DNA of 64,000 bases from Anadara kagoshimensis (lineage: Eukaryota > Mollusca > Bivalvia > Arcoida > Arcidae). The stretch covers positions 37,632,763 to 37,696,762 of the forward strand of contig CM037868.1 in assembly GCA_021292105.1 (NCBI GenBank), in the 5' to 3' direction. Made by a program: the position numbers and the translations under genes. Below are positions 19,260-32,900 of this stretch, piece by piece; within the stretch, counting starts at the first letter, position 1, and every line of letters starts with the position of its first letter. The notes under the pieces were generated by a model. It was not told where the DNA came from and made no database searches. It was given only the letters and a program-made list of their open reading frames with translations.

Positions 19260-21110
19260 AGCAAAAGATTAATTAATAATGTTAATTTTCAAAATTCAAA
19301 CCATGAAAATGGATTTAATTACTTTTCAGGTGAAATAATCCGGAATAAAGTCTAAATTCTCTTTTTTTTTATTTCACCGTAAAAATGAAGTTTAAAAGTT
19401 TCACATGATGGCTGAATAGCTGAATCTCATCGACATCTATCCATCAAAACAGATCGAAATAATTCTTCGTAAATTCCTCATAGTTCTACCTGTATAACTA
19501 CAGTTTGTAGACTTCTATGGCATTGGACAACCTTTAATAAAGAATAAAAACACTTATATTATCGTCATACACGATTTTTGAATGTATTTTTATTGTAATA
19601 TACTAGTTTCTTAAATGTATTTTATGATTAAATTTAAAAAAAAGTATATGACATATACAACAGCCGTTCTTAAATAACACCTTTCTCCAACACTCAATTT
19701 CTATGTGCCTACATAACATTCTAAATAGTTTTGTTCTTTTTAAGCCTTTGGTCGATCGCACTAATGCCCATTGACCGTAATTCCAGTTCGATCGGGTCCC
19801 GTGCGCCGGTCGCCCTAGTACCTGTGACAGCCAACCCGGCTGGGTCAAATCGAACTGATTACAACACGTTAAGTGGTTTATTCCACGAAACAATGTCTAA
19901 TGGTTAGCACTCAAAACACCAAAGTACAACCTAGATGTTCACATTATTGACCAATAATAAATATTTAAGTACAAAATCAACTGGACAGGTCAGTTTTGTT
20001 TGTCTATACAATACACGTTCAAGGAGGAACTGTTCATGTACAGACTTGACCACTGACCAAAAAACAGGTATACCTTCCTTTTTATAATGAATTGCGGCTC
20101 TAACTAGCTACATGTATTTTCCCAGACTGAAACGGTTTATAATCAAAGCATTTTCCTAAAAGTTTATAAGTTGATCAATTAAAAAAAAGACTGAAATGGT
20201 GCGTCAAGTTTAAACTGGCCGTTTGACCTTTAATTTGATTATTGGCTTGCGTTAATACACCGTATGTATGACATTGACAGCATATTCCATGACCATAAAC
20301 ACCCGGTACCCAGTGCTATCATCTATCCATAGCCGATAAATTACACAGTGGATATGTCTGTTTGGATATCCAAATTAAAGGTCAAGCGGACAGGTTAATA
20401 TTGTTTGCCTATTAAACAGTCAATAATATCAATAACCGTCAATAAAGTATTTAACTTCCTGGTTAAAACAGTTAAAATATAGCCTGATAACGCCTCAAAT
20501 AAAATACGACAGAATTCCTGGTGATAAAAACAGATTATCTTCTGAGAGATAAACACGTGGCTAAATTATTATCAAAAGTAAGTTAAACAAACACACAAAT
20601 TAAACAAATAAGTTTTACCTGGCGACAAGTGTACCTGTACCCGTCTATACCACGTACATACCTAACCTATGGTAGTTTCTTCCTGTTTAAAGAGCACCCC
20701 TGTAGCTAGAAGATACGCCCCAATGAAGATTCTTTTACTGATATCGAGACAATTATTTTTTAACTGTGGTGTCCTAAAAAACAACCGACCCTTTTAAAAC
20801 TGACAAACTTTCTCGCACTAGCTAGGATCTACCAGATCTGGATTCGAACCTAGAGTTTCCCGGCCACCAAAGCCCATTGAAGCTGGGGAAAGTAACGCCG
20901 TGATAAGAACATTTGATATAAGGATTGACGTTTGTATTTTTATCGTTTATGAAGGTTTATGTGTTGAGTCCCATACTTCGTTAACAGTTCATACCTTGAT
21001 GAATGATTAAAATCCTTCCAATCATTGAGTGGTTTGGCTAAAGCGCTACTTTAGGACCATCTACCTTACGCATTCTAGTCGTCTAACAACAAGTAAAATC
21101 TTTATGGACA
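19260..21110. other. Intergenic region, no gene recognised
   Basis: AT-rich. A 96-codon minus frame at 19603-19893 lacks family features. Near 20690-20880 there is a degraded dispersed repeat (GGATTCGAACC). AAATTAAAGGTCAAGCGGAC at 20373 and its imperfect mirror near 20209 suggest a diverged foldback. Confidence 0.5.
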
Positions 21111-21115
21111 GTCAC

Positions 21116-21432
21116 CATTACGGTAGCTCAATTGGTAGAGTGCTCGCTCCGTATGTGGGAGTTTAAACCCCGGTCGGGTTTGACCAAGACCAAGACTTCA
21201 AAATAGGTAATGAATGTTCTTTCACCAAGCACTCGGCATTTAGGAATTAAAGTCACGGGCCATTCTGAAGAGACCATAAAAACCGATATCCGTGTCACAC
21301 TGTTAAAGAGCCCTCCCTGCACATTGCCCTGAGCGCACTGCATAAGTAAATTTTTTTTGCTATTTCACCTATAGATGGTGGCGTCTCAATATAAGTAAAA
21401 TATTCTTGACTGGGACGTAAAACCTCATTTAA
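21116..21432 (+). mobile_element. R1 SINE
   Basis: Begins ATTACGGTAGCTCAATTGGT and ends near CTGGGACGTAAAACC. Full-length by comparison with 54907-55236. Confidence 0.9.
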
Positions 21433-21660
21433 TCAATTTATCGACAATTAATATTTATCTTTTCATAAAAAAATCAAACATGATCAGTTGTTTATAACTG
21501 TATTCACACAAACATGTTTACGATTTATAGCTCATGTAGCTGTCTTATAAAGCGTAACTATGACGTCATAATTTATAGGGGAGATTATTACTGTCTCTAA
21601 ACTACTAATAAATAAAGAGAGGAAATTTAAATAACAAAACAGTTACCCATAAACACCTAG

Positions 21661-22677
21661 CTACGTTGTCTGCTTTTTACATGAACAAGTTAGCAGTCGA
21701 ACAAAATGGGGACGATATTTTTGGTTCAAAACAAGGAAAATTATGCAGTTGCAAGTAGAGAATAAACTAGACGATAAAGCTTCAATTGAATATATGAAAA
21801 ACCGAGCTAATTCCAGGCTATATCCCACGGTGTTTCTGTTTATTTTACTGATAATGTTCATATTGGTCAAATTGAACAAAACTGCAAAAATATATAAACC
21901 GGAAATAAACATTAAAGTGATCGTCTGCTTTCTCTCCCTTTCAAGTTGATTGGTGTGGTGGACTTGAAGTTCGTGTGAAATTTGTCTTCTTCTTCGTAAT
22001 CCAACAAATGTTACAATGTTACAGACGACGACAACACTTCCGGTAATGGCTGACGCCAATGTCAACAACAGTAAAGCTGTTCTGAATTCGATCATCAGCA
22101 ATGTAATACCCAGAGCCAAACACGAAACGAATGAGACACAGATGACGGCTTTACCAATAAATGGCGTCCATATTGTCCGAAATTGTAACGCTTTAAAAAC
22201 AGCAAAATTTCGTTCAACTGACATACAAGCAAGGTGAGCCCCGGAACATGGTTTAAAAATGAAATACACAATTATTCCCTTTGAGAACAAAATTTTATAA
22301 AATCGGTACAAATGTACTGATGTTTGTTCGGTAAAACAACTGGTAACGTACCATACTAAAGAAAACCCCAACACAAATAAATCGCAAATGGTCAAGCCGA
22401 TAAACATGATTTCTGTCGACGTTTTCCGTTTCTGTTGAAACAAGACCGTCAGCGATAAAGAGTTAGTCCAAAGTCCAAATAGAAATAACAAACAAAGTAC
22501 AGTCGACACAGGGTATCTTATGTAACCAGGAACTTCAGCTACAGTCGTATTTCCAGATTTGATATTGGCGTCCATGTCTGTGGTGTTGGATAAACTCCAA
22601 TTGGCTGTTGCCATGGTATCCGTTAATACATCAGTATGGTTCAAAAGCGTAAACGCATGCGCAGTACTGTAAGTCAT
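21661..22677 (-). CDS. Orphan rhodopsin-like (class A) GPCR, intronless
   Basis: 338 aa in one exon. The N-terminus (1-52) has four N-glycosylation sequons (N13, N26, N31, N43). Seven hydrophobic segments can be placed at about 57-80, 90-113, 131-154, 174-197, 202-227, 252-273 and 290-317. The TM2 Asp is kept (D99 in LTICDL). C144 and C151 lie in TM3. The DRY motif reads ERN (155-157), and the NPxxY motif is replaced by NCIIF (310-314). A basic third loop (RRRR, then ERERKQ) and a Cys-rich C-tail (CSCKK, possible palmitoylation) follow. The shape resembles invertebrate peptide-receptor expansions; the ligand is unknown. It is followed by an R1 SINE. Confidence 0.85.
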   Translation of the reverse strand: MTYSTAHAFTLLNHTDVLTDTMATANWSLSNTTDMDANIKSGNTTVAEVPGYIRYPVSTVLCLLFLFGLWTNSLSLTVLFQQKRKTSTEIMFIGLTICDLFVLGFSLVWYVTSCFTEQTSVHLYRFYKILFSKGIIVYFIFKPCSGAHLACMSVERNFAVFKALQFRTIWTPFIGKAVICVSFVSCLALGITLLMIEFRTALLLLTLASAITGSVVVVCNIVTFVGLRRRRQISHELQVHHTNQLERERKQTITLMFISGLYIFAVLFNLTNMNIISKINRNTVGYSLELARFFIYSIEALSSSLFSTCNCIIFLVLNQKYRPHFVRLLTCSCKKQTT

Positions 22678-22699
22678 ATCACTTGTTTGATGTGATAGA

Positions 22700-23685
22700 A
22701 CCGGTGGAGAATCGTCCGTTTAAAGCTCTATAGTGTCTATTTCCGCCCGGTTTGTTAGTGACGTAAGAGGCTTTAACTTTCCATGTTAAAAGTGTTATAT
22801 ACTATTTATAGTTCAATAACACTATGCCAACTAATTAGTACGTATTTAAAATTACTTTGGTCCCAATGCTTTTATGACTGATTTGGAAACTGGAGCCTGA
22901 TGCAGTATTTCCCCTCAAACCGTGAATTAATCAGTTTCTCTATATCTGTAATTTTATCATAATTACTGTGCATTATATCCCTACATCACGGTTAAATAAA
23001 TAGATAAATAAAACTATTCTAACCACAAATCCAAAACGTTGACATTCACTGAAGATATGAAGTTGTGATTCCAAAAAACTAGTAGTTAATATTGTCCTGT
23101 TGGTTTGCTAACCAAATTTGTCGATCTCTGCTCGGAATTACCAAAAATAGAGAAGCCACATTAACGAAATTGTTATTTATGCACCTAGTTAATAGCGGGA
23201 AATTACATGGGGACTACAAGCATAATATTGCACAGCGCTATCTGACGTCAGGTTATTGCGATTGGTTGGTGAGAAAATTTTGAATTATGCGATTTTTGTT
23301 TTTGTTTTTCTTATTCTTTTTTATTTTATTTTATTTATTTATTAATTATTTATTTATTTGAAAATGAAACGGAATTTGTATGTTTCTTTAATATCATGAT
23401 TTGAGCTGTTAAAGAACGAATAATGTACAACAATTTTAAAATTTAATTCACTGAGTTATGTAATGCGACACTAGATGGCATGACAAAGAATAAAGCCCTG
23501 GAGTATTTCCACTCAGTGAGTTTGGCGTAAATAAACGCGTGCTTTCTTGCGTATAATCCTTTGAAATGTGATAGACAGATCAAATATGATCACAGAAAGT
23601 TTTGTTAGTTTTACTTATTAATTACTTTAGTGCTTGCGTACTAACAAGTACAGTACAGACCCGTCGAAAGTATAACTTTGGGTGA
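22700..23685. other. Intergenic region, no gene recognised
   Basis: AT-rich upstream region of the GPCR. T-rich low-complexity sequence with (TTTA)n lies at 23290-23360. I see no coding signal. Confidence 0.5.
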
Positions 23686-23689
23686 CTGA

Positions 23690-24018
23690 TTGATCGGTGT
23701 TTTACGTCCCAGTAAAGACTATTTCACTTATATCGAGACGTCACCAGCTGTAGGTGAGGTGGCATAAATTTTGACCTTTGCAGTGCGTTTAATGTGCAAG
23801 GATGGTTTACATGTCATGCCAGTCGTGAACGTGAAACTGGGCATCGGGTTTTGTTGTCTTTTCCGAAGGACACTGCGATTTTCAGTTCTTAGTGTCGAGA
23901 GCCTGGCGAAGAGCAGCGCAGCCACTACTAATTTTCAAGTTTTGGTCAAACCAAGACGGGGTTCGAACCCACGAACTTCCACATACGGGGCCAGCACTCT
24001 TCCTATTTATCTACCGTA
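23690..24018 (-). mobile_element. R1 SINE, reversed
   Basis: TGTTTTACGTCCCAGTAAAGA through GGGTTCGAACCCACGAACTTC to CTACCGTAGTGG. Diverged. Confidence 0.85.
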
Positions 24019-24576
24019 GTGGTGTGTCGAAAAGTTTAAGCTGTATCGGGGAGGGAGGGGGCGATTTACTGTCTTTATAATTATCAATGCCGCCGCTGTA
24101 CGGAGTATGATTCGAAATAAAATTTTCGTGAAGGATTATTTTTTGCAAAGATTTCCCGAGTATATTGAGTATTCGTAATTGTTAACAGTTTATCACAATC
24201 TAACGAACATTAGTGAAAACTCGGCTTGTGAACGATCTGGTGCCGGGAAATTTATAACAGTTGTCGAAAGTTGTCAGATGTAGAAAAGAGAGCCACAGAT
24301 AAATTATTGATTTGGTATTTGTCATATACCATTTTATGATTAAATTCCAGAAACTGTATATGACAAATTCATTGGCTTGGCGTTAGAATTTCGACATGCC
24401 TGTACTGTAGATTTGAGTTTGTCTGGTAAATTACGAAGTGCGTCAATAATTAAGAGGGAGAGTTTCGGATGGGTTGTGTTTGTTTAATTATTAATTCATA
24501 ATTTAAATTGTCTTCACTTCAGTAATCAAATGCTTTAATAATAAAATATATATTATATTAAATACCGCATACCATA

Positions 24577-24591
24577 ACACACACACACACA

Positions 24592-24669
<78 letters not shown>

Positions 24670-24670
24670 C
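24577..24670. repeat. Compound microsatellite (AC)n(TC)n(TA)n
   Basis: Three dinucleotide blocks in succession, about 18, 48 and 26 bp. Confidence 0.97.
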
Positions 24671-24689
24671 AAGGCTATTTCACTTATGT

Positions 24690-24910
24690 AACTAATCAAC
24701 CCAGCAGGTCATCCAAACAAGCTACAAACCAAACAGACTGCCAGCCAGAGAACAAATCAACCAGGAAACCAACTAGCCATCTTAAACAACCAGCAAATCA
24801 ACTAACAAACCAATCAACCAACTAATTAACCAGTCAATCAACCAATCAACAAACCAGTCAAGCAACCACTCGGCCTCGATCTGACAGCTCTAACCAACTA
24901 ACAAATCAAC
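24690..24910. repeat. Degenerate AACCA-rich tandem repeat
   Basis: Irregular 4-12 bp units related to CAACCAATCAACCAACTAA. Confidence 0.75.
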
Positions 24911-24919
24911 AAAACAAAA

Positions 24920-24989
24920 TAATTCTAGAGTGATCATTTTATTGATACAGTTTACAGAGATAAGTAGGTCTGCCTTTGATCTTGTAATT
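24920..24989 (-). other. 3' UTR exon of the EGF-like array gene
   Basis: On the minus strand a good acceptor (TTTTTTCATTTCAG) precedes 24989. AATAAA (24938-24943 on the plus strand, reversed) lies about 50 bases in. It follows the stop-containing exon at 25916-25950 and fixes the probable 3' end of the locus. Confidence 0.55.
24938..24943 (-). promoter_or_regulatory. Poly(A) signal AATAAA
   Basis: Reads AATAAA on the minus strand, inside the proposed last exon. Confidence 0.6.
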
Positions 24990-25469
24990 CTGAAATGAAA
25001 AAAGAAAATACGAGAATATAATGTGATAGTTGTAATGTAAAGATTCAGAGAAACAAAGCACCTCTAACATCAGTGCAGTAAATTAAAGTGGTGTAATGGT
25101 GTATTACCTCGCAGTCAAAATTCTTTCGCATATGACGGACATTGCCTATTTTTTCACGACAGGAGACGATCCCCGTTTTTGCTTGGTGGAGGAAACCAAA
25201 GAACCAGGAGAAAAAACATCAACTTTGAATAAGCGAACAGATAAAGTTTCTAAAATATTATATGTTCGAGCGAATCGATCTTGGGCGACAAGAGGTGCTG
25301 CGATCCGATGGTGCGCGTTATAGAACACTTGATCACCACCGAGAACGCCATCACAAATTGTCCAATAAAACCAGAAATGATATTCTACATGTTGTATATT
25401 TTATTTTTAGTCTATCAAATAAATCTTCTTTCATCACTGAAACATTTAATGAACACTTCTATATGATAC

Positions 25470-25713
25470 AGTGCAGAGCTGTCGAAAATTTAAATCTAAG
25501 CTATCAAATTAGCGCTGAATGATAAGCTCGTCACTTCTATCCCTTGTTACTTATAACCTATATCTCGACACTTTTTTGTCAGCTGCTACTCTATATATCT
25601 GTGTCTTTAGAGCCACTACCTATCCATATCTTAGCCGCCCGACAGCAGAGCATCGACTTCTTTTCGTTAGCTCATTGCTACACTTTCGACAGGTCTGTAC
25701 TGTAGAATGCAAA
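25470..25713. repeat. R4 element copy
   Basis: CAGTGCAGAGCTGTCGAAAA at the left and TTTCGACAGGTCTGTACTG at the right are inverted ends. Confidence 0.75.
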
Positions 25714-25915
25714 GAACACATTTTATATAGATTCGAACGACTTAAATTTTTGTACGATTAATCCATGTATCATGTCATGGCTTTTAAGGTCGTGTAAAAA
25801 GCCCGATTATTCTAAACCAATGGCCATAAAATTCGATGATCATTTTTATTTCTTTGACCGAACACATCCAGAAATAGAATTCCCTTCTGCTCCCTAGTCA
25901 ATAATTATTACTCAC

Positions 25916-25950
25916 CTAGAACTTCCGGATTTAGTTTATGATCAATGTAG
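25916..25950 (-). CDS. Terminal coding exon of the array
   Basis: Strong acceptor (CTTTTTTCACAG) and donor GTGAGT. Joined in phase 1 to M28 it reads PTLIIN then TAA (25931-25933). The remaining bases are 3' UTR before the last intron. Confidence 0.55.
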
Positions 25951-28900
25951 CTGTGAAAAAAGATAAAAAAGAAAAATGAGTCAGATGATTAGAAAATATA
26001 CGATTCCTCATAATTTTTTGTGGTACCAGATAGGAAATCCTTGTTCTTACATATTTAGTCTAGAGCTCGACAGGACTCGTTAATCTTGTACCACAGGTAA
26101 TTTAAATGGTTTTATTCTTGCGCTACAAAATACAGCAATTCAATTTAATTTCAACTTCATGAAAACATGAAAATTAACGATTTTACAGTCTATAGTCTGC
26201 TCTTTGTCGTCAAATTACGGAGAATACTTTCTTTTCAGATACAATACAAAGAGACAACTTACAGACTTAAAATTAAGAAAACAAAATATCAACACGTGCA
26301 TACTTTTTGTTTGTTTGTCTGGATTTTTCTGGTGTGGTGATTAAGGTATATTGCTTTTAAATATAGCTGAACCTGACAACCCCCTCCCTACCCCTCCTCC
26401 CAAAAAACCTTTAAATAACAAAAAAAAATATTTACAGCAATGCATACTGTATGGTCTGTTGTTTTTATTTTCAAGGAGGTAAGGGTCAGGTACATGCTTT
26501 TGAGATACAGATGACCTAATATCCTGATATATTTAATTTTAACAATTTGGTTAAAATATCTAGCGATTTGTTTTGAATATTTCTTTGTCTAATATTTTTG
26601 TTTAGTAAGAAATGTAATAGTTCTGAATATGCTGATAGTTATAATCTGTAATGGTACACCCCTTCACGTGAAGTATTTCCTTCGCTTAATTTTGTTAAAT
26701 ATATTTTGGTCATTTAGATATTTTTAACCTCTTGATCAATTTTGTTAAACAATTTTGGTCCAAGCACTACTGATAATGAAATTGTATTCCAAAAACGACC
26801 GTCTAGTAAATTAACACTGGTATAATATTTTTTTATTATAACTTACGTAAACAGCCCTGATATGGATCACCAGAGCATCCAGGATCACAAACGCATTCAC
26901 TGCCCATACACTGTGCATGTTGACCACAAACCAACGCTGAAAAAAACAAAATTAATTAAAATTAAATTAAAACTAAGTCGAATTGCTAAAAAATTTGATT
27001 TCATAAAAAAATATCAAATAGAATTTTTGGAAAATTGGATTTCAGGAAAAAATATTTTTTCTTATATATTAGAAGGAAACCTGTGGAGTGTTCTGCTAGG
27101 CTAGTTTTGACTCTGTCGGCAGTCTAAATTCTTGGCATTATTAGAGCTCAATCTAGGAAAGGTCCTTGCATCATTGATCCCAAAATAAATAACACTGTCT
27201 AAGGATCGTTCCTGGTTTAGTCGAGTTTTCAATAGATCTAATACTGCCTCTCTCTTATTCATAATTGTTACTTATTAGTATATTACTGGCCTTTTCAAAT
27301 CAAAGTACTGAAAGTACTGAAAGCAGAAGGGTCATTGATTGCTTCATCGTTTTGTAATTATATCGACCAGATTTTTGAAACCATTTTCCAGTTTTTTCTT
27401 GGGAGGACTGGACCAGTGTGATATCCATAACCACATTTCTGGATTGATTGCTACAGTATTTCTCTATTTTGTTAAACCACACAGCCTCTGTCTGTGCACA
27501 GTAATTACCCGTAGTTTATTGATCTACGATCTGAACTTTTCGGATATCCCAATCATCCTATTTAATTATCAAAAATCAACCCTGGGTATATTTGATGTCC
27601 CACAGTTTCATGTTTCTTCCATTCTTTTGATTACATGTGTGGCGGGTTTGGTTAGCAAAGTAGAACAAGCTTACCCTTCCGGAGCACCGGTCTCACTTTA
27701 AATTTCCATGTCTAAATACACGTGGTTAACCTAATTTGTCAGATTCAAAGTTTTTACTTTGCTTTTAGGATTATGGGTTGGGCATGGATTGGTATGTTTG
27801 GGTTTTCATTTGCTTTAGGATTGTGATTTGGACATGGATTGGTATGTTTGTTTTTACTTTGCTTTGGGATTGCGGTTTGGACATTGATTGGTTGGTTTTT
27901 TTTCACTTTGCTTTGGGATTGTGATTTGGACATGGATTGGTATGTTTGTTTTTACGTTACTTTAGGATTGTGATTTGGACATAGATTGATATGTTTGTTT
28001 TTACTTTGCTTTGGGATTGCGGTTTGGACATTGATTGGTTGGTTTTTTTTTCACTTTGCTTTGGGATTGTGATTTGGACATGGATTGGTATGTTTGTTTT
28101 TACGTTACTTTAGGATTGTGATTTGGACATGGATTGGTATGTTTGTTTTAACTTTGCTTTGGGATTGTAATTTGGACATGGATTTGTTTGTTTGATTATA
28201 CTTTGCTTTGGGAACTGCAGTTTGGACATAAATGGGTATGTTTGTTTTTGATGTATATACACCGGACATACGTTTGCATTTTCCGTTGTGTTTCTTATAA
28301 CAAGGTTGACATTCACACTTATCGCCTACACAGGCCTCGTTCTCCTTACATTTACCGCAACATGGTAAAGCTAAAAAATAATTATATGTTACAAGTTAGT
28401 CTCGGTCAAGCAGGTGCTCGTCACTATTTCCATGAAAATACAAAAATCAATGTAACAGACAGGAGAAAAAATGCGGGTTATGCCCGGGGATTGAACCCGG
28501 GACTTCCACAATTTAGGCAAGTGTTTTTACCAATTGAGCTATCTAGACCACTATATCGTAATGGAAACCAGTTTTACACGGATCTCGGTGACCGAGTGTC
28601 TAATAGGAGAACAGTGATCGTGCACGCACGTGTTGTGAGCGTGATTTGGTATGCAAGTTTATTGGGTTATGTGAACTCAATTCAACAACTGATTGTTACA
28701 TCAACTTAAAACATTATATGTATAACTTTCGCCTTACATAGAAAAGATGAAAATTATATAAAAAATTCAACAGTCTGTCCACTCCTTATTGTTTATCTAC
28801 AGAACTCGTATTACATGTATGTTACTCGTCCTCTATCACAATATCGTTGATACGTATAACGACTCTGTATCTAAACTTACCATAAATAATTACATCTATA

Positions 28901-29968
28901 TTTCCATATTCCTTTCATTTCACACGTGGTAGGTAAAGCAAGGTAGCCAAAAGTTGTTACCTGACCTGACCTTCTCCCTGTTTAACATAATTTTCCAGTT
29001 TCAAAGTTTTTTCCTCGTCTTTTGGGATTGTGATTTGTACTGGTATGTTTGTGGTTGATTTTTGGGATTGTGCTTTGAAAACATGACTGGAAGGTTTGTG
29101 GCTGACTATTTGGATTGTAATTTGGGCATGTGACTGGTATTTTTGTAGTTGATCAGAATACTCACGTGAACAGCCAATTGATGGATCCCCGCCAAAACAC
29201 TGGTTACATTTGCATTCGTCTTTATAATTACACATTGCATTTTCACTACATTTATTACAACATGGAATTTCTATAATTAGAAATATTTAAAATAGATTGT
29301 TGAATGTTTTGATTATTTGTATGAGAGGGAGGAGATTGATTGATTATATGACTGACTGATTGATTGCTTGATTAATTGATTGATTGTATTGGGTTTTTGC
29401 GTCCAAGTCAATGCAAGAATATTTTATTTACCAGTTATATGTGAGTGACAGAAGATTTTACCTTTGCAGTGTGCTAAGGACAAGGTGCAGGAAGGGTTCT
29501 TTGGTGTTCCACACCTGTCTTTACATTGGGTATGGCTTATAAAGGTCTCTTCCGAAAGACCTCAAATATTCATTTATTAATGAAAGTGCTTAGCGAAAGA
29601 ACAGTCGCTATCTATTTGTTCCTTTCACACAATTTTGATTACTTTGCTTCTGGATTGTGATTCGGACATAGATTACTAGTAGTATGTTTGTTTTTGTTAA
29701 GTTCTTGGTCAGACCCGGCCGAGGTTATTACCTACAATCTCCCATTTACGAAGTAATCACTCTACCAACTGAGCTACCATAGTAGTCCAATAAACACTGA
29801 AGGAGGAGAGTTAAATAATGTAGCCAATTTACCATGATTGGTGACTTTACATGGAATGAATTGTGATGGTTAGCATTCTAAAGTAAAAATTACTCTTTCA
29901 TAAATCCAATTAACACATGTATATGAATACAGGAGACCTTTGGCTCCCCATAAGGACACGTCCTTATG

Positions 29969-29999
<31 letters not shown>

Positions 30000-32900
30000 C
30001 ATTATATACAAAGTAAGTTGAGATTTACTTTTGCAACCGACATATGGGTCTCCCTCATAACATGGTTTACATTGACAAGTGCCCCCAAGACCACATTCTG
30101 CATTTCTTTCACACTTTCCACAGCATGGTATTGCTACAAAATAAAAAAAATGTTTGCAAGAGCAATGTGATTAATTATTTTAGTTATTTCCAGCCTAAAT
30201 ATATACACTAAACAATGCAACCAATAACACGAAATACAATAAATGATTCCAGAACAAGACTAATACTCTTATTTTAGAGTAAAAGATATTTTCCCTAGTC
30301 TTATTTATACAATGTATATCGCGACGGGCAGTTCAGGGACAGTTGCACGATGAAAACCACTGCGAACAGACAAATATGCCCTATTATTAATAAAAAATTA
30401 GTGGTTCTTTCTTTTGCTTTGATAAGCCTGGGCTTACAATATCCTTCTTTGTAAGCAGATTGCATTGTATAACGTTCCTCAACTACAAACATAGCGATTT
30501 ATGTTATATCTTACCAGTACATTCCTTGTATCCACGTCCTTTGTAACATTCCTTGCATTCACATCTTCCATCATCGTTACAGAAGGCGTTGTCCACACAT
30601 TTTCCACAACATGGCACAGCTTTAACAACAAAACAAGGCATATATACAACAATATATTTTATTTTTTGTCAGATACAGTCAAATATATCTATCCTTTACA
30701 TAAAGGCCACTTAAGGGAAACTGCAAATATGGCCTTTAGAGGTAGGAGGTCCCTATATACAGATTCAAATAAACCAGAATAAAGAGCAATTGCGATAAAT
30801 ATTTACTGGCCTTTAAAAGCATGTGTCCTTTGTATAGAGTTGGCTCTTAAACCAGATCTGACTGAATTTAGTGCAACACATTTCATTTTCAGATCTTTCA
30901 TATCATTTACAAAGTATATCCATTCCCATGCCCCTAAACTTCCCATCTCCTGTTTGATGAACCAAATTAATAACTTACACGCAAACCAAACAGTTTATCA
31001 AAACCGGATTGATAAACCACAGCTTATTATGATTAAATTTTATTTGGTTTTTCATTTTGTCTTACCTTCACACACCCCGTATAGGTTTCTTTCATGACAT
31101 TTTTCACAAACACAAACGTCGTTTTCACATTTTTCATTTCTTTGGCATTTATTACAACATGGTATAGCTGTGACATAAATAAGACAAACTTTTAAAAACA
31201 TATTTTAAAGTCATGTTTGTATTTTTAGAACATTGTTGGAAAATGTGATTTATCTATATTTAAAATAATGCTGTGTATATTTGACCTTCCTTTGATTAAT
31301 TTTTTTTCTAAATTTAAATTTTACCCTTGTGGAAGTGCACGTACTTAACTTAATTAACGAGTTAAGAAACTTTACTTTGCTTCTTTATTTAAGAAATAAG
31401 GCAATATTCCAATGTCTTTATGTACTTACAAAGTATAATGGACTGTCTCAAATTGCATAAAAGCCGTAACCTATCGTGAAAAAATTGAGACAGCCAGTTA
31501 TACTTTGTAGGTTCATAAAGAAATTGAAAAATTACCTCATGTCTTATTTTTACAATATTTATAAAATAATTTTATTGCCGCCTCACATTTTCCACGTTAA
31601 TTTGAAAACAATTTAAAATGGGCTGTTGTGCACCTTTTCATAAAATAGATAAGCTCCTGTCAGTGAATGAAAACATTGAACATCTAATGTCTCTATGAAG
31701 TTGCAATGTGTAGTCGATGTCAAATACTTTATTGAAGCAAAGATATTACAATTGTAAATATTTTGATTTAAATATGGGTTGGTCTGTTTGTTTCAGATTT
31801 GCACTCACGTTTGCATCTGTATCCACTTTTGTAGAAACATGGCTTACATTTACACTCTCCATTGTCACAAATCTCATTTTCTTTACATTTGTCACAACAT
31901 GGAATAGCTATAAAAGATAACATAGACTATAGCTATGCACCATGCGTATTCAACTCAAATAAACTTTGCCTATAAATCTCGTCATGTGACCAGTAACGTG
32001 ACTTAGCGACTTCCGGTTAAAAATCAACATGTTATTATGAACAGCTTGAAATGAAGTCGCAAGGTCACTGATCATTTGATTTAAGCGGCTGTATAGGTAC
32101 ATTTTTTATAATTTTTCTAGAATTCTTTCCTGTATTGGAATTAAGAGCACTCAATTGTTTAGAAAGACGGGAGTTTGAAAATGGTGGAGGAATCCGGAAT
32201 TCTTGGATAATCAATTAACCTCCAAGACAACTTTGTTACATATCTATATTTATGTGTAAAGCCATGATGATATGGGAATTCTAATATGCTGTTTATTTAT
32301 CATTCAGAATCAAAAAAAAAAATTTATTTGCGTATGGAAATGTAATCAAAATTATATAGAGCCCTCTAGAAAACGACCAAGGAGATTTACACCTACCGAC
32401 AAAAATCTGAATAAACAAACGTACATAGTGGATTTTGCTTTCCTCATAACGATATTTCCAGCTTCCAAAACTGACAGTGGATTTTAGGACAAATGTCATT
32501 TAACATAATAAAATGTTCTTTATAAAGACGAACTACTCACCAAACATCAATAGGATTAAAGTGAGTTTATTCATCTATGACAAAAACTGTCATATATCAC
32601 CTGTGATAATTATTTTTAAAATAATAATTGATCAATCAGCTATGATTGACACCTGTTTATAGTATGATTAGAGGCCGCCATTAAAATGCTATTGGATTTT
32701 GTGATAGTGAATAGAACATTGTTAAAACATAACTTACGTTGGCATACACCTAGATAATCCCGTCTGTAGCATTTCTGACAAACACAAACATCATCTTTGC
32801 AGTCCTCATATTCGCCACATTTGCCACAACACGGGATTGCTTTTTGAAAAAAGACAAAAAGAGTTCTGAAATCGAGCACAAGCACACTAATCCATTTCCA

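Noticed and set aside
19603-19893. 96-codon minus-strand frame between the Cys-rich gene and the GPCR
   Set aside because: No signal peptide, domain or convincing codon pattern; contains a GC-richer patch of unknown origin.
24690-24910. Possible coding repeat of Asn/Gln/Pro (AACCAACCA)
   Set aside because: Irregular unit lengths and stops; simple-sequence DNA just beyond the 3' end of the giant locus.
25096-25328. Overlapping short frames on both strands
   Set aside because: Lie in a dispersed repeat related to 14020-14100 and 14530-14640.
28460-28560. tRNA gene on the minus strand
   Set aside because: A and B boxes are present but the acceptor stem does not pair; it fits a tRNA-derived SINE. 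The R1 heads were rejected as tRNA genes likewise.
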